From: Kwoniella bestiolae CBS 10118
Lineage: Eukaryota > Basidiomycota > Tremellomycetes > Tremellales > Cryptococcaceae
Assembly (NCBI RefSeq): GCF_000512585.2
Contig: NC_089242.1
Span: forward strand, 2,852,001-2,916,000
Direction: 5' to 3'
Length of the DNA: 64,000 nucleotides
Shown piece after piece: positions 1 to 10,780 of this stretch. The notes under the pieces were generated by a model. The model did no database searches, was not told the DNA's origin, and saw only the letters and a program-made list of their open reading frames with translations. The translations under genes were made by a program, and so were the position numbers. The first letter of the stretch is position 1; each line of letters starts with the position of its first letter.

Positions 1-69
1 GATACGAATATGGTGTGTTTATCGGTCTGAGATATGAACATGACGGTTGATTCTTCTGATCGCTCATAG

Positions 70-375
70 GTCTTCTTCCAACCCCAAGCTATCGGTCTGC
101 CTCTCGACGCAACCATGGCCCGTCTCGCAGCGTTACCCAACCCCATCATCGTAGGTCGCGAACGATGTGTCGTCCACCACCAGATCACCCCAGAGGCTAT
201 CGAGGATTTCATAGCCTGTGTGAGGGAGATGAAAGAGGAGAAACAGGCGAGTGGGGAAATACCGAAGGAAGGTGAGATTGGACAAGGGGAAAGGGAGAAA
301 TTGGAAAGTTATAATGGACCGAAGGGGAAGACTACGGATGCGGTGCTTAGGAAACAGGCTGCTTTGGGGTATTAA
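70..375 (+). CDS. Probable threonine aldolase, C-terminal exon (5' part outside window)
   Basis: This is the last exon of a gene whose 5' part lies left of the window. A 3' splice site (CTCATAG, ending at 69) precedes an open frame that runs to TAA at 375, giving about 101 residues. The segment RERCVVHHQITPEAIEDF resembles the C-terminal small domain of PLP-dependent low-specificity L-threonine aldolases, which end in a similar R-hydrophobic-x-H-H/L motif followed by a helix. The hydrophobic start (VFFQPQAIGLPLD) fits the strand before it. Those enzymes cleave threonine or allo-threonine to glycine and acetaldehyde. The last 50 residues are charged and not conserved. The catalytic lysine and PLP site are not in view, so the call rests on the C-terminal motif only. 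Another PLP fold-type I enzyme is possible. Confidence 0.45.
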   Translation, partial: VFFQPQAIGLPLDATMARLAALPNPIIVGRERCVVHHQITPEAIEDFIACVREMKEEKQASGEIPKEGEIGQGEREKLESYNGPKGKTTDAVLRKQAALGY

Positions 376-619
376 GGTTCATGTAGGACGAGTGAATGGG
401 GATCTTTGGAATGGAGGGAACGGAAAGAATCTATAATTTTGATCGAGGGACGAAGCGAGGCGGAAGTCGGATTGGTTAAAATTTAAGCCAAGTATGAGTG
501 ATATAAGTTATGTATAACTGTCACATATCAAAAATCAGTCGATCGACTGAACAGAATGTCAATAGATAGAAGTACATATACATAACATCAGTCACAGCAT
601 AATTCCTATCGCTTATGAA

Positions 620-1489
620 TTATTCCCTTGGGACTTTAAATCTCCATACACTCTCCTTGCCACAACCCACCTTATACCTCTCCTTTGACGCCCCCTGATT
701 CCTACCTGAATAACAACTACATTTCCATCCCCACCGCCCTTCTCCTTTCTCCTTCCCCTTGACGTCCAAAGTATACTTTGATTGTACTCCTACTACCTCT
801 GTGTCGTATATATCGGTCGAACAGATCGATAAGCAGTTCTCGAGCGTTTCAGCCTCAAATTCCAGGAAGGGTTTACCGAAGAGGAGGGAGTAACATGAGG
901 TGAATGAGAGTGGAGAATGGAGGTAGGTGACCTGGCCAGTGAAAGGGATCAGCAGGACGTCGAAATGAGTTGCATCCATTCTCCACGGCATAGAATCTGG
1001 AATTCTATGTCGGTGGCGAATTGCACGTTTAGCCATACCATACTTACAAACGCCTGACAGGGATCACATCCACCCAAATGATCACACCCACTTTCAATCC
1101 CACTCGGATCGATCGACTCGGTCTTGGTACAGTGGCACTGGGCTGAGCGAGGATGATAGTACGAGTAGCTGAATCGCTTGTTCCCGCATAGTTCCTGATA
1201 TGGTATCAATCGTATCGAATATCAGCCAAACTTGATAGCGATGGTCCTTATATGCAGATCAGGCATGATATTTAAGACTACACGAAGGGCAAAGAAGACT
1301 CACCATACAAGCTGAATTGTCCTCCTGTTTGGACAGCAGGCCAAAGGTGTCCGCTTGAGATATGGCTTTGAATGTCTGTGGGCTGATACATCCTGCGAAT
1401 TGGGGTGAGGACGACTTGGACGGTGAGGTGACTAGGGCGAATGCGCAGAGTGAGGGTAGGAGTATCGATACGAGCAGTGCTGGGATCAT
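620..1489 (-). CDS. Secreted cysteine-rich WSC-like protein, tandem copy 1
   Basis: Three exons: 1489-1304, 1194-1048 and 931-620, all joined in phase 0, predicting 214 aa. Residues 1-18 (MIPALLVSILLPSLCAFA) form a signal peptide. The mature part has two cysteine modules. The first runs from FAGCIS across the exon 1/2 junction to AQCHC and GGCDPC. The second, in exon 3, has FTSCY, ENCLSIC and KCSCY. This C...CxxxC...CxC spacing resembles the WSC carbohydrate-binding domain in a diverged form. The intron donors are GTGAGT and GTAAGT. The exon 3 start was fixed by alignment with the two neighbours: each has exactly 13 residues from the splice junction to the GC/SC/RC cysteine. It is the first of three head-to-tail paralogues (next at 1925-2675 and 3337-5631). 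A wall or extracellular location is inferred; no enzyme motif is seen. Confidence 0.75.
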
Positions 1490-1924
1490 TGTGCGTGTGC
1501 CGATTGAAGGAGGATGGGAGACCTTGCGTGTGAGGGAGTGAACATGTGTTGACCCAGCTGGAATGCAGTGAGTAATGGTGAAATGATATGATCCTACCTG
1601 TCAAAGACTTGTGAAGTATTGATGGTTCGCTGTTGATAGGTGCTGGTCAACACGTTATCGCCTGTTCGCAGAATGATTGTTGTCGCATGCACACACGCCG
1701 ATCTGTCATCCTGATCCAACACATGTGACCTCGAGATAACCTATCATCAGGTGAGCTTGGGGTGTTGCCATTCTCTGTAGCCTGTGTCCATCTCTCCGCT
1801 GATTCGACTGTTCTGACCCCGTGTCCCCTCGTGTGATGGGCATAAGAGAATTTGCATGTATCCATACACAGCCACAAGCAACCACTTGACTTGAGTCAAC
1901 GCAGTAAGTAGCCAATCAAGGGAT
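1490..1924. other. Intergenic gap between secreted paralogues 1 and 2
   Basis: No coding exon fits. The short open frames here lack splice support and resemblance to the neighbouring paralogues. It should hold the promoter of the copy 1 gene (reading left) and the 3' end of copy 2. Confidence 0.5.
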
Positions 1925-2675
1925 CTACTTGTAATACCTATAAGCATCTTTCGGCCCACAGTTCCTCAGTCCACTCCCCACCGCATTGGACGCAAAGCAT
2001 TTACACATATATTTCCCCCCGCTAGGAATCAAGGATACCACCCAACTATCGTAATCTGCCCCTGGGCCATGGCAGTAATCCAAACATTGTTCGATATTAT
2101 TCACTTCCTTTTTACGGGACGTAGCGCCTGGGACGGTGTTGTAGCATCTATCGAAGTGGTACGGAGAGGTCATGCAGTCGATCTGTCCCATATGAATAAA
2201 CACCCGGTCAGCTTGTATGAACTTACAATATGACACCAGCGCATGTAAAAAACCCACTGAAGCATGTTTATCCTTGCATCTCCCCTCACTATCAATCCCA
2301 TCGACCTGTTGGCTCGAGGGAGGTGCCTTCCTATCGCTACTTGTGCAGAAACATTTCCTACTCTCTTTACGGAAGTAGGCATATTTGAATCCCGTTACAT
2401 GGCATTGTTCCTATCATTCATAAATCCAGACATCGGAGATCAGCTATGAACCCTGGTCAACATGGTTGTGAAACCCCACCCACCTTGCAGTTCTTCCTAT
2501 CGGGTTGTCGAGTCAGTGATCCACCACCATTGATGATATAATCGTGGAAGTATACTCCAGATACACATCCAGCAGGTACAGGGACCAATGCGTGAGCTTG
2601 GATGTGCAAGAGATCCAGAGTAAGATATGATAGAAGGACGCATAACAGTGTTGGGAGAGTCAGGTATCTGGTCAT
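1925..2675 (-). CDS. Secreted cysteine-rich WSC-like protein, tandem copy 2
   Basis: Three exons: 2675-2484, 2410-2258 and 2182-1925, all phase 0, predicting 200 aa. The N-terminus (MTRYLTLPTLLCVLLSYLTL) is a signal peptide. The cysteine pattern matches copies 1 and 3: PAGCVS, a cysteine two residues before the exon 1 donor, then EQCHV, RKCFC and GRCKDK in exon 2, and DRCY, EQCLDYC, MCKCF and RNCG in exon 3. Intron 1 contains GCTGATC and ends GATAG. Intron 2 contains GCTGACC and ends GGACAG. Exon 2 is 153 nt against 147 nt in both neighbours, so the exon layout is shared. A TATA-like CTATATAAGG lies about 75 bp upstream. Function is unknown. A WSC-like wall-associated or secreted role is inferred from cysteine spacing only. 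Confidence 0.75.
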
Positions 2676-3336
2676 TGTGGTGATTGTCAGTTGGACTAGG
2701 GAATTGGGATGGTAATGAACAGAAGATTTGCCGGGATGATAGCTGTGCTATATAAGGTATTTCTCTTCCACTTTGACATCCCTTGGTGACATACATCACA
2801 TTATGTCGCCGGAAACACGTTCCGTCAATCCAATCTTGACTTTCGGTCAATCACTCGGAAGGCCGAAGATCGAAAGGACTCAACTGTATGAGATTGATAG
2901 AGCGTGCTGGAGACGATCAGCAGGAACGATCATTTCGTTAATTCGTCTTCTGACCTCCATTGGGCAATCGCCACTACCACTCACCCATAGAGCTTGAATA
3001 ATCTCCCTGTGGACGAGGCAATGATCTGGCCGAGACAGGTGAGTTGCTATTGAAGCCTTCATGAGGTGATGATGACAAGTCTGTCACTTTCACTTTCGAG
3101 AGATAAGCTGAGGCAGAGTTTCCACCTAACAACCTTCTCTTCCTTCGTCCACCTCTTCAGTTCTGTCCAGGGGTAATGAACACTTCCAATCTCATCCATT
3201 CATCGGTCAAATTGTTTGTTCGTTATACAAAGATGCATGATATAACTACAAAAGACTTGGGGTATATACATAGACTATAACACGTCTACCCTTGAAGAAA
3301 CAACTATAGATACAGTTTGTCCGACATGAAATCCGA
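2676..3336. other. Intergenic gap with TATA-like promoter of copy 2
   Basis: No supported gene. On the minus strand a TATA-like element (CCTTATATAG, 2749-2758) sits about 75 bp upstream of the copy 2 start codon. The left-hand gene is copy 2; the right-hand edge is the 3' end of copy 3. Confidence 0.4.
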
Positions 3337-5631
3337 TTAAGCTATATGAGGATCTAAGGTCAGCCTTTCTTCATGCCACCAGATCGTATAGACGGGATAA
3401 CTCACCTTTTCCATAGTAGCCATAGTCATAATCGTGCTCATCATCGTGCTTCTTGTTTTCATGATTATCATCGTGATGCTGGAGATGGCGAATGGCAGTT
3501 AGCTATATCAATGGGGACAGTAACTCTTGTGAGTCAAGAACCCACTTTGTTATCATCATCATTCTCTCGATCGTGATCTTCATCGTCGTAGTCCTAGGAA
3601 CAGACATTGATCAGCTTTCAGAAGTAGAGACATTGACCAAGAAGAATTTACTTTGCCATGAGCACCCTCCTCTTCCTCATGTTGTTCATGGTGCTTCTTC
3701 CCGTAGTCCTGGAAGAAGGCATGATTAGCTTTTTTCGTCAAGCTGATTGGAAACAGGAACAACTCACATAGTCTTCATCCTCGTCATCTTGTTCGTGATC
3801 CTATCAAAGACTACGTCAGTGCTGGTCTGGAAGCGACTGAAGGGAACAACAACTTACTTTGCCCTTGTGGTAGTCCTCGTCCCCCTCTTCATCCTCCTTA
3901 TCCTCATGATGCTTCTTAGCGTAATCCTACATAGAGAATAAAGATTAGCATCATAGTACACCCAGGGGTTACGCAGACTACTCACATAGTCATCATGATC
4001 ATCTTCCTGTTCGTGGTGTTTCTGCACAGCACAAATAAGCACAGATATTTCAGCGGTTCAGACAAGAAACTGACCTTGCCATAGCCGTAATCGGGTGAGT
4101 AGTCCTCGTCGTCATCATCGTCCTTGTGAGAATCGTGATCCTACGAGTCTATCAGCCAAAAAGCCAGGGTTGTATGAGCATAGAGAAGCTCACCTTGCCC
4201 TTGTGATGGTAACCGTAGTCTTTGGAATCGTCATTGTTGTAGTCGTCCTAACAGGATACGAAGATTGATCAGCAAATGTTTATCGTACAGAGATACATGA
4301 CCTATGTACCTTGTGGTGGTCTGGGTCATACTCCTCATCTTTACCATGATCGTAATCGTTTTCCTCGTCATGGTGCTAGAAGGATCAAGATCAGCTAACC
4401 AATAATATACTGAGAAGCGGTGTAAGCGCACCTTGTAGTCGTGATCCTTATCTCGGTCCTCATCATCATCGTATCCTTTGTGGTCCTCGTGATCTTTGTG
4501 ATCCTGCATGATATAACGTCAGCGCCCACTCAACATCAATGAATACAGAAACGCACTCACTCCCTTGTATCCATAGTCATAATCATAATCATAATCGTAC
4601 TTGCCCCGCTTGGCTTCCTTCTTGTTGTGATCATCGTGGTGATCTCCTCTGGCATAGCCGAATACAGAGTCGATAGCACAAGTTCGGTTGACCAAAGGAG
4701 GGATGTCGTCATAGTTGATATCGAAACACTCGCAGTCGTAGGCGAAGCTGTAGAGTGCTGGGTCGAATCGAGGAGTGATGGCGACTACCTCGACAAACTT
4801 GTCTCGACATGGTTCATCACAGAGGACAAAGCAGTCTCGAACAGAGGTAGTGCTGAATCGAGCAACGGGGGTGACACCGTAGTAGTCGGAACCAGAGCCT
4901 CGGTCGAAGCAACCACCGAATTTAAAGTTGGCGTTGTTGAGGAAGACCTATATGTATGCGAATTAGTTGATATACCTCCGTAATGTGTGAGTGGGTAGAG
5001 AGGTAAAGGTGAGGTGAGAGGTATAGGGATGGGAGTATCTCACAATAGCATCTCTGTTCTTGCATCTACCAGTAACAGAGTCGTTGTCTCTGATTTGGTC
5101 GGCATCGGGTCGTTGAGTAGGAGAGCAGTAGCATTGCTTCCTGTCAGCGTCCCAATAGGTGTATCGGAACTTCTCATCGACACAGTGGTCCTACGTGAAT
5201 AAGAGAAGTCAGTATATGATCGGTATGTTTGAGTGTATAGGTCAGTGCTATATATATATTGCTCAACAGCATGAGAGGCAAGTGTGGTGTGGAAGAGGAA
5301 GAGGTAGTGGGTATAGTGGTTGGTGAGGATAGTAGACACAAAGAGAAAGTATACTCACGATACAAGTATTCAGGTCAGGTTGTTCAGTAAAGTCACCGTC
5401 GAAATTGTCATCGCTTGAGACAAGGTTGAAGAAGGTTCGACTGACACAACCGATGAACTCGGGTGAGACCTCTTCGTGGTAGTCGTGATCGTTGTGGTCT
5501 TTGTCGTTATCGTCGTGGTGTTTCTTGGGATCGTAGTTGTTGTCGTCTTCACCTCTGATTCGGATAACACCAGCGAGGGTGGAACCCAAGAGGGATAGAG
5601 GGATGATGGTATGAGCGAGGTTAGTATACAT
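3337..5631 (-). CDS. Secreted WSC-like protein, copy 3, with Asp/His/Glu/Lys-rich tail from ten micro-exons
   Basis: The core matches copies 1 and 2. Exon 1 (5631-5359) has a signal peptide (MYTNLAHTIIPLSLLGSTLA), an inserted D/H/K stretch and FIGCVS. Exon 2 (5190-5044) has DHCVDEKF and KQCYC and, like copy 1, is 147 nt. Exon 3 (4947-4561) has GGCFDRG, RDCFVLC and YDCECF. Ten further exons follow: 4503-4432, 4375-4310, 4247-4194, 4140-4075, 4021-3986, 3926-3858, 3800-3768, 3708-3652, 3593-3546 and 3478-3406. The first nine are 33-72 nt and multiples of three. They encode almost only D, H, E, K, Y, G and N. Their introns are 53-67 nt with CTGAY or GCTAAY branch sites. The last step is uncertain. 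A 64-nt intron to 3342 gives a tiny terminal exon ending at 3337 (461 aa); read-through instead stops at TGA 3371-3373 (471 aa). A secreted polyampholytic, possibly metal-binding tail is inferred. Confidence 0.8.
3406..4503 (-). repeat. Tandem array of ten phase-compatible micro-exons (D/H/E/K-rich)
   Basis: Ten short exons alternate with introns of near-constant length. Exons commonly begin with DH or DY and end with GK or DY. The pair 4021-3986 plus 3926-3858 (KHHEQEDDHDDY, then DYAKKHHED...) resembles the pair 3800-3768 plus 3708-3652 (DHEQDDEDEDY, then DYGKKHHEQ...), which suggests duplication of a two-exon unit. The first nine exons are multiples of three and phase 0, so any could be gained, lost or skipped without a frameshift. 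The last, 73 nt, ends in phase 1 if the final intron is real. Confidence 0.7.
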
Positions 5632-7530
5632 ATTGAAAGGGAGGAGGAGTTGGGGGTATATATATATATGTTAAATATATATATGAGGAGGGAGGTGGGT
5701 TATGTGAAGAATATGAAAGTTGTTTGTTGAAGAAAGAAAGAAGAAGAAGGAAAGAGAAATCAAAATCAAACACGAAAATGGAGGGGTTTATATACCTTTC
5801 ATACCCTCCTATAGAGGTGGTAGAAAGAGGACCAAGACGGTGGTCAGCACAGCCTTTCGTACGATGTCTCAGAAGAACATCGTCGCTTAGAAGGATGTAT
5901 TGTATTTCTTCAATCAAAAGTTCTTGGCAGTTGATTCACCTACCCCAGATCTTGCTATATTCAAGTGCTAAAGGACCCCCTCGATATTGAATGTAATGTT
6001 CTCGAGTGTGATCGACATGTTCTTGGCGTCTTCCCCTGACCCTACTGCGGTGGAAGAGAAGAGATCGGTACGTGATCGAGGTCAGGCGGTGTGATCGAAT
6101 GACTGTGGTAAAGTCAGCTCCTGATGGTGGAATATGCTTTCACAGCAAGAGATGATTCGAATATTGGTGTCAAAGGATGTTTCAGATCAGGTACGATCGA
6201 AAAGCTGTGAAAGCTCGATTGAACATGCATTCTTCGCTTCCAGGATTTGTGAATGTCGCTATATCGCTCGAAAGGATGTCTCACTTCGCTTCGATGATAT
6301 TTGGAGAAGTAGTATTTGATGGAGATGATGTAGTACTGTTTGTTCGCTCAATCAAGTCCTTCTGTACTCCTCTTCATGGTGTAGTCAAGGTATGACGTGA
6401 GCTTGTCATGAAACATCGGTGCGTCGAAGTAGTCCTACAATGATGTACGCCATGTCTTGCTGGAGAATATACGGCGGTCCAAAGGGCGAGAGTCAGAACG
6501 CCGAAGTGAACCGTAGTAGTTGGGTAGACCGGTTTGGGTTTAACAACCCCTTCTTCAAGGTCATTTACTCATCTACCTTACAGATCTTTTCCCCTGCCCA
6601 TCTTCTCAAAGAGTTGAGCTTGGTTGACGGTATTCTGGTGATCTAAATACTCGTAATCTGGGATCCCAAGCATAACTGACACTTCAGACGTGCGCTTTGA
6701 CCTCTTGATCGCTCTCATTCGGAGTGAACCTTGAAAGTGGAGGTTCGAACACTCAGCTCAACGCGGCTCACTTGAATATCTTCTGCCTCATTTTCCTGCA
6801 TTTATCCCAACTTCCTAAACCAAGTTTATCCAAAATGATCTCTGCGTTTGCATCGACTTTCATCAATCTCACTCTTCTTTCTTCACCTTCTCGTCCCACC
6901 ATAAAACACCGTAGAATTGGTCATTAGACAAATCCCATACGTGAGTTTTACGTCTCTCCTTCCTCCCCTCTACTTCGAAGAGACACGAGACACGACGGAA
7001 AATCTCAAGGAAGACAATTACCCATCCTTATGCGCCCATGTTCGGAATTGCTTCTCAGCGGTTCAGACTTCCCAGGTCAATTGAACAATCCTCGTCTTGA
7101 GGACTCAATCTTGATTTGGGTCGTCGTTCGAACGATGAGGGACCTTAGTTCATAGTTACACTGAGGGATTTTCCCATTTCATCACTTCGTTGCTTTGTTC
7201 TTACGATCTTCCGAGTGAATGAGAAGCTAATTATCGCTTGCCGACATGATAGGTACATTATCACCCGAGGTAGATAGGTTGTAGTTATATGGTCTCGTCT
7301 CATGCAACTTCTTCGACTCATATCCCCTTTGCTCATATAACCAGGGGAAAATGGTACATATACAAACCAATCATCTTTACAATTATACACAATCTCATCT
7401 CGATTAAAGCTCATACCATCATCTGTCCCACCTCTACTCCCTTGCATAAATCATTGTCGAATGCCACCCCGTCTCTCGTTGCCAACGACACGCAGAGCAG
7501 AGCGGAACTACTCTTCTCTTACACCTGCAT
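5632..7530. other. Long intergenic region with AT-rich promoter of copy 3
   Basis: No supported gene. Next to the copy 3 start codon is an alternating TA tract with an internal inverted arrangement (about 5659-5685). A TATA-like GGTATATAAA occurs on the minus strand near 5787-5797. Between about 6000 and 7500 several short open frames exist on both strands, but none has paired splice signals or a recognisable domain. The right edge, 7531, is the stop of the Mpo1-like gene. Confidence 0.4.
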
Positions 7531-8594
7531 CTACTTGAGCTTTGCAGCCCTGTTCATATCTCGTATCCTTATTCCTGCTTTATTCTTGATCTTCTTGTGC
7601 AATTCGGGCTTGTCTATCGTTCCACAGATCATATCAGCTTGGTTCAGCAAGATGTGAAGCAGAGAGTGCAGATGTCGATGTGTCACTTACAATCAAAGAA
7701 AGCAAACAGAGCTTCCAGATGAACGAAGAAGGGGGCTAGTACCAGCGCTGAAGCAATCCTCATCGTTAGTTCTGTCCAGAAAACGACTTGCACGGTGATA
7801 TCGGTTTGAGCGAATCGACTCACCTTGCACAAGATTCTCGAACAAAGCGGGCGCACGTCGCTCAAACACTCCATGACCCACAAATTGAGCTATCCACGCA
7901 AAGGCGAATACTGCCCAACCAAAAGGTTGAGCAGATGGTTTGAAGGAGTCGGTGAATGGAAGCCATGATGGCGGAGAGACCGCCAGGTAAGTCGATGTGA
8001 GATACATGAGCGTTCCGATAGGAAGGTATGTGAGCTAATGAATGGTGATGTTAGTGCCGTCCTCCCATTCACAGGTGTTCAATCTTGAGAGGTACATGCT
8101 GTGGGGAAATGGAGTATGATGTGATGGAAGACCCTACTCACCCCCCCAACAGGTTCAAGAACCACATAGTAAGCGAGATAAGCCACGATCCACGCCATGC
8201 CTAAACTAGGTTGATATGCTAATCCATCTGCGAGGACTGTAGGTGAAGTGCCTGGTATAGGTAGGTGTGAAGTAATGAGAAGCCATGACCTATCACCAAA
8301 GTCTCATTAGCTGGGACAAGACACCAGGGCAAGTGTAGGGCGAGGTACCATAAGATCATGGGGATGCAGATGAAGTGAATGATCTGATTGATCTTGTTTG
8401 CATGGTATGAAGAGTAGAATGCGAGCTACCGGGGTTCAGGTCAGTGATACCTCTGCGTAAACGAGATTGATATTTGATCACGAACTTACCTCCTCTTCCA
8501 CATCCAAATGATTCTTCTCTCGTTTGGCATTTGGATGATCCAGATCAATATCCTCTGCTGGACCTTGGGAGCGCAGTTTTCTGGGTGATGCCAT
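7531..8594 (-). CDS. Mpo1-like (DUF962) membrane protein, putative 2-hydroxy fatty acid dioxygenase
   Basis: Six exons: 8594-8490, 8425-8349, 8289-8142, 8034-7824, 7747-7691 and 7613-7531, predicting 226 aa. Conserved blocks of the Mpo1/YGL010w family are visible: FYSSYHANKINQIIHFICIP near residue 38, a hydrophobic stretch with EPVGG, then FVGHGVFERRAPALFENL and LVLAPFFVHLEALF. In yeast, Mpo1 is an ER enzyme that removes one carbon from 2-hydroxy fatty acids in phytosphingosine breakdown, using Fe(II) bound by conserved histidines. The histidines in YHANK, IIHF and GHG fit that. The final exon (YKPELHKKIKNK...) was recovered by splicing out GTAAGTGAC...ACGATAG; without it the protein would stop 21 nt earlier in family-atypical sequence. 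The upstream gap (8595-8952) also receives the 3' end of CDC8. Confidence 0.8.
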
Positions 8595-8952
8595 CTTCAC
8601 TGAGCTGGTCGATTCGATAATGACTTTGTGTACGCACTTGCGATGTGAGTCCTTTATGAGCTATGCAACGTGAGACCCAGATGAAATTGAGATTATGCTG
8701 GCTAATGGGTAAATGAAGGAATGTTGAGAGTGAATCGACATGTGACGTATTCGTATCCTCCGCCAAACCCGGATCCAACAATAACAACAAACGGAATCAA
8801 ATCCAGTATACGTTATATAATGCAACCTGCCGTGAAAGGGGGCGCAACGATGGGTGCGAGACTGCATGAGGCAAGTGGACACCATCGGCGGTGTGTGAAT
8901 TCACTGTACTTTACATATGAGTTGCATACGCAATGAACGAAGGTCTATCCCA
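8595..8952. other. Intergenic gap: promoter of Mpo1-like gene, 3' flank of CDC8
   Basis: No gene seen. A TATA-like TTATATAA lies near 8812-8819, about 220 bp upstream of the Mpo1-like start on the minus strand. Confidence 0.4.
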
Positions 8953-9891
8953 TCATACCCAAAGCTGACTTATCTCACCATCAACGCCCTCGATCAAATC
9001 CCCTATCAACCCTCTTATCCTCTCCTCAACCTCTTCGATCGTACCTCTAGCATCTACCTCTGTCCATCTGTATTCACCATGTATCCTCTTCACCTCCTGA
9101 GCAACTAGGCCAAATTGTTCCCTCGTAGCCTGCTGCATAGTCATCGTCTCATATCGTTCTTCACCAAATTGAGAGCGCTGACTGGCTTCTTCCTGGGGTA
9201 ATGACATGTAAAGAGTAAGATCAGGAAGAGGGAGAGCCTTATCAGGTTGAAGGCAGAAATCGAATGGTAAACCCTAACATGACATTGACCGCATCAGCTG
9301 ATCGTGTGTACAGTCAAGGTATGACCGGAGAGCTGATTCACCTTGGCGGCTGAGAATGCGATTCCTGAGAATGCATATCTGTCCGCTATCACCGTGATGC
9401 CTTGAGCCAAATCCCGCTTGATAGCGGCTCTGCAATGCAAACGATCATCAGCGTCTCTCCTGGGAAACTCTTCTATGAAAGCCAAGTTGACCATGAGAGG
9501 GGGATGGTGACGAGAGTTCAAACACTCACGCACATTCCCACCGATTCGCACTGAATAACAGATGTATAGCATGATCATCCATATCAGCCTTCGACTGAAG
9601 ATATGCATCGATCATCTTCCCTATAGCTGTCGTACGGTCTAACAAGGGCGAGAAGCATAATTAGCACGATTCTTCAGTGTCAACAGAGTGCAGACCGGAT
9701 CGCAGTCTTGATGTTTGTGAGCTGGTATCAAAGAAAGCCGCCAGCTCACCAGGAAACTTCTGTAATCTGGCTTGACGACCTTCCCTTTCCAGACGCTCTA
9801 CCAAACGAGATACCTGGGTGGACTTGCCACATCGGTCGAGACCTTCGAAGACTATGAACGCTCCTCGACGGGAGGATGATGGATCGGACAT
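8953..9891 (-). CDS. CDC8: Thymidylate (dTMP) kinase
   Basis: Four exons: 9891-9750, 9638-9530, 9429-9342 and 9273-8953, predicting 219 aa, the normal length of the family. It phosphorylates dTMP to dTDP with ATP in the dTTP pathway. The P-loop FEGLDRCGKST is at residues 15-25. FPDRTTAIGKMI is restored across the first intron; its DRT is the dTMP-binding motif. DDHAIHLLFSANRWE follows, and then ADRYAFSGIAFSAAK, whose DRY motif precedes the lid region. The exon 2 donor was set at GTGAGTGTT so that NRWECAAAIKRDL stays in frame; an earlier GTGCGT would break it. The C-terminal helix ends SQLWV. The start codon lies 14 codons before the P-loop, as usual. Confidence 0.92.
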
Positions 9892-10780
9892 GGTTTTCGT
9901 TCGTGTTGAGAAGTACGTGTCCAAAAGTAGAGAAAATAAGAACACCGTTTGTCGGGTGTCAGAGACTTCGTTTCGTAGGCTTGATGATCCGTTTCTACGT
10001 TATGTAGGATTATGGGATGCAACCAAAAATCCACCTTGATTACGCGTATCAACACGTCCGAGGAAAGGACAACCTCCACTCGCTTTCCATCAACATCCCT
10101 CTCTCTGCAAAAGTGCCACAGAGGCCATTTCCGGGTAATGCCGCTAATGATCTGCATGATTCCCTTGGTGGAGGTTGTCCGTATTGTTACGAGTGTTATT
10201 TTTGTCTTTTTGTTCTTGCAACAGCCCAATCAATCCAAAACGAATACCTCCTTGATATTCACCCCTTCAACGCCCATCATGACCCCTTTCAGTGACTCAA
10301 TCAATCGCATTGGACTCCCAAGTATACCACTAAATCATGAGACGTCTACGGTCCTAGCGTAAGATGTTACAGGAACCATCATCACTAATGTTACACCTCG
10401 ACGAAAGAGCTTATTGAACACGACACAACGTCGCTTTCCATCCCCTGCCTCCTTATCTATGAGGCTTATTGTACCTCATACATCTCTCGCCACTCCATCA
10501 AAATATGTGCTGACCAGGAGGACGACGAGACGGAAAGAGATATACTATATATGAACATGAAGAGGAATTGACACAAACATCTCTTCTTTTTCCCATCAAC
10601 TTACTTAGTATACTAAAGTCCAAGACCTCGTTGTTATCGCTCACTTCAACCCACCTTAACTGACCTTACATTGGTCTTCTCTTCCCATCCCAAATATATA
10701 TATATCAACAAATACAGGATCGCAGGACGACCCACTTCAACTAGTCACTCTCCTTCACTTCGATCACGATCATTATCAAC
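9892..10780. other. Divergent intergenic region between CDC8 and a membrane-protein gene
   Basis: Both flanking genes read away from this gap, so it should hold two promoters. A TATA-like tract (tatatatatat, about 10695-10704) lies about 80 bp before the rightward start at 10781. Short open frames within it have no domain or splice support. Confidence 0.45.

Noticed and set aside
4627..4983. 118-codon plus-strand frame
   Set aside because: It is the antisense shadow of exon 3 of the WSC-like copy 3 gene, whose cysteine pattern is shared with the two paralogues.
7289..7657. 122-codon plus-strand frame rich in hydrophobic residues
   Set aside because: Antisense to the last exon of the Mpo1-like gene, which has clear conservation and splice signals on the other strand.
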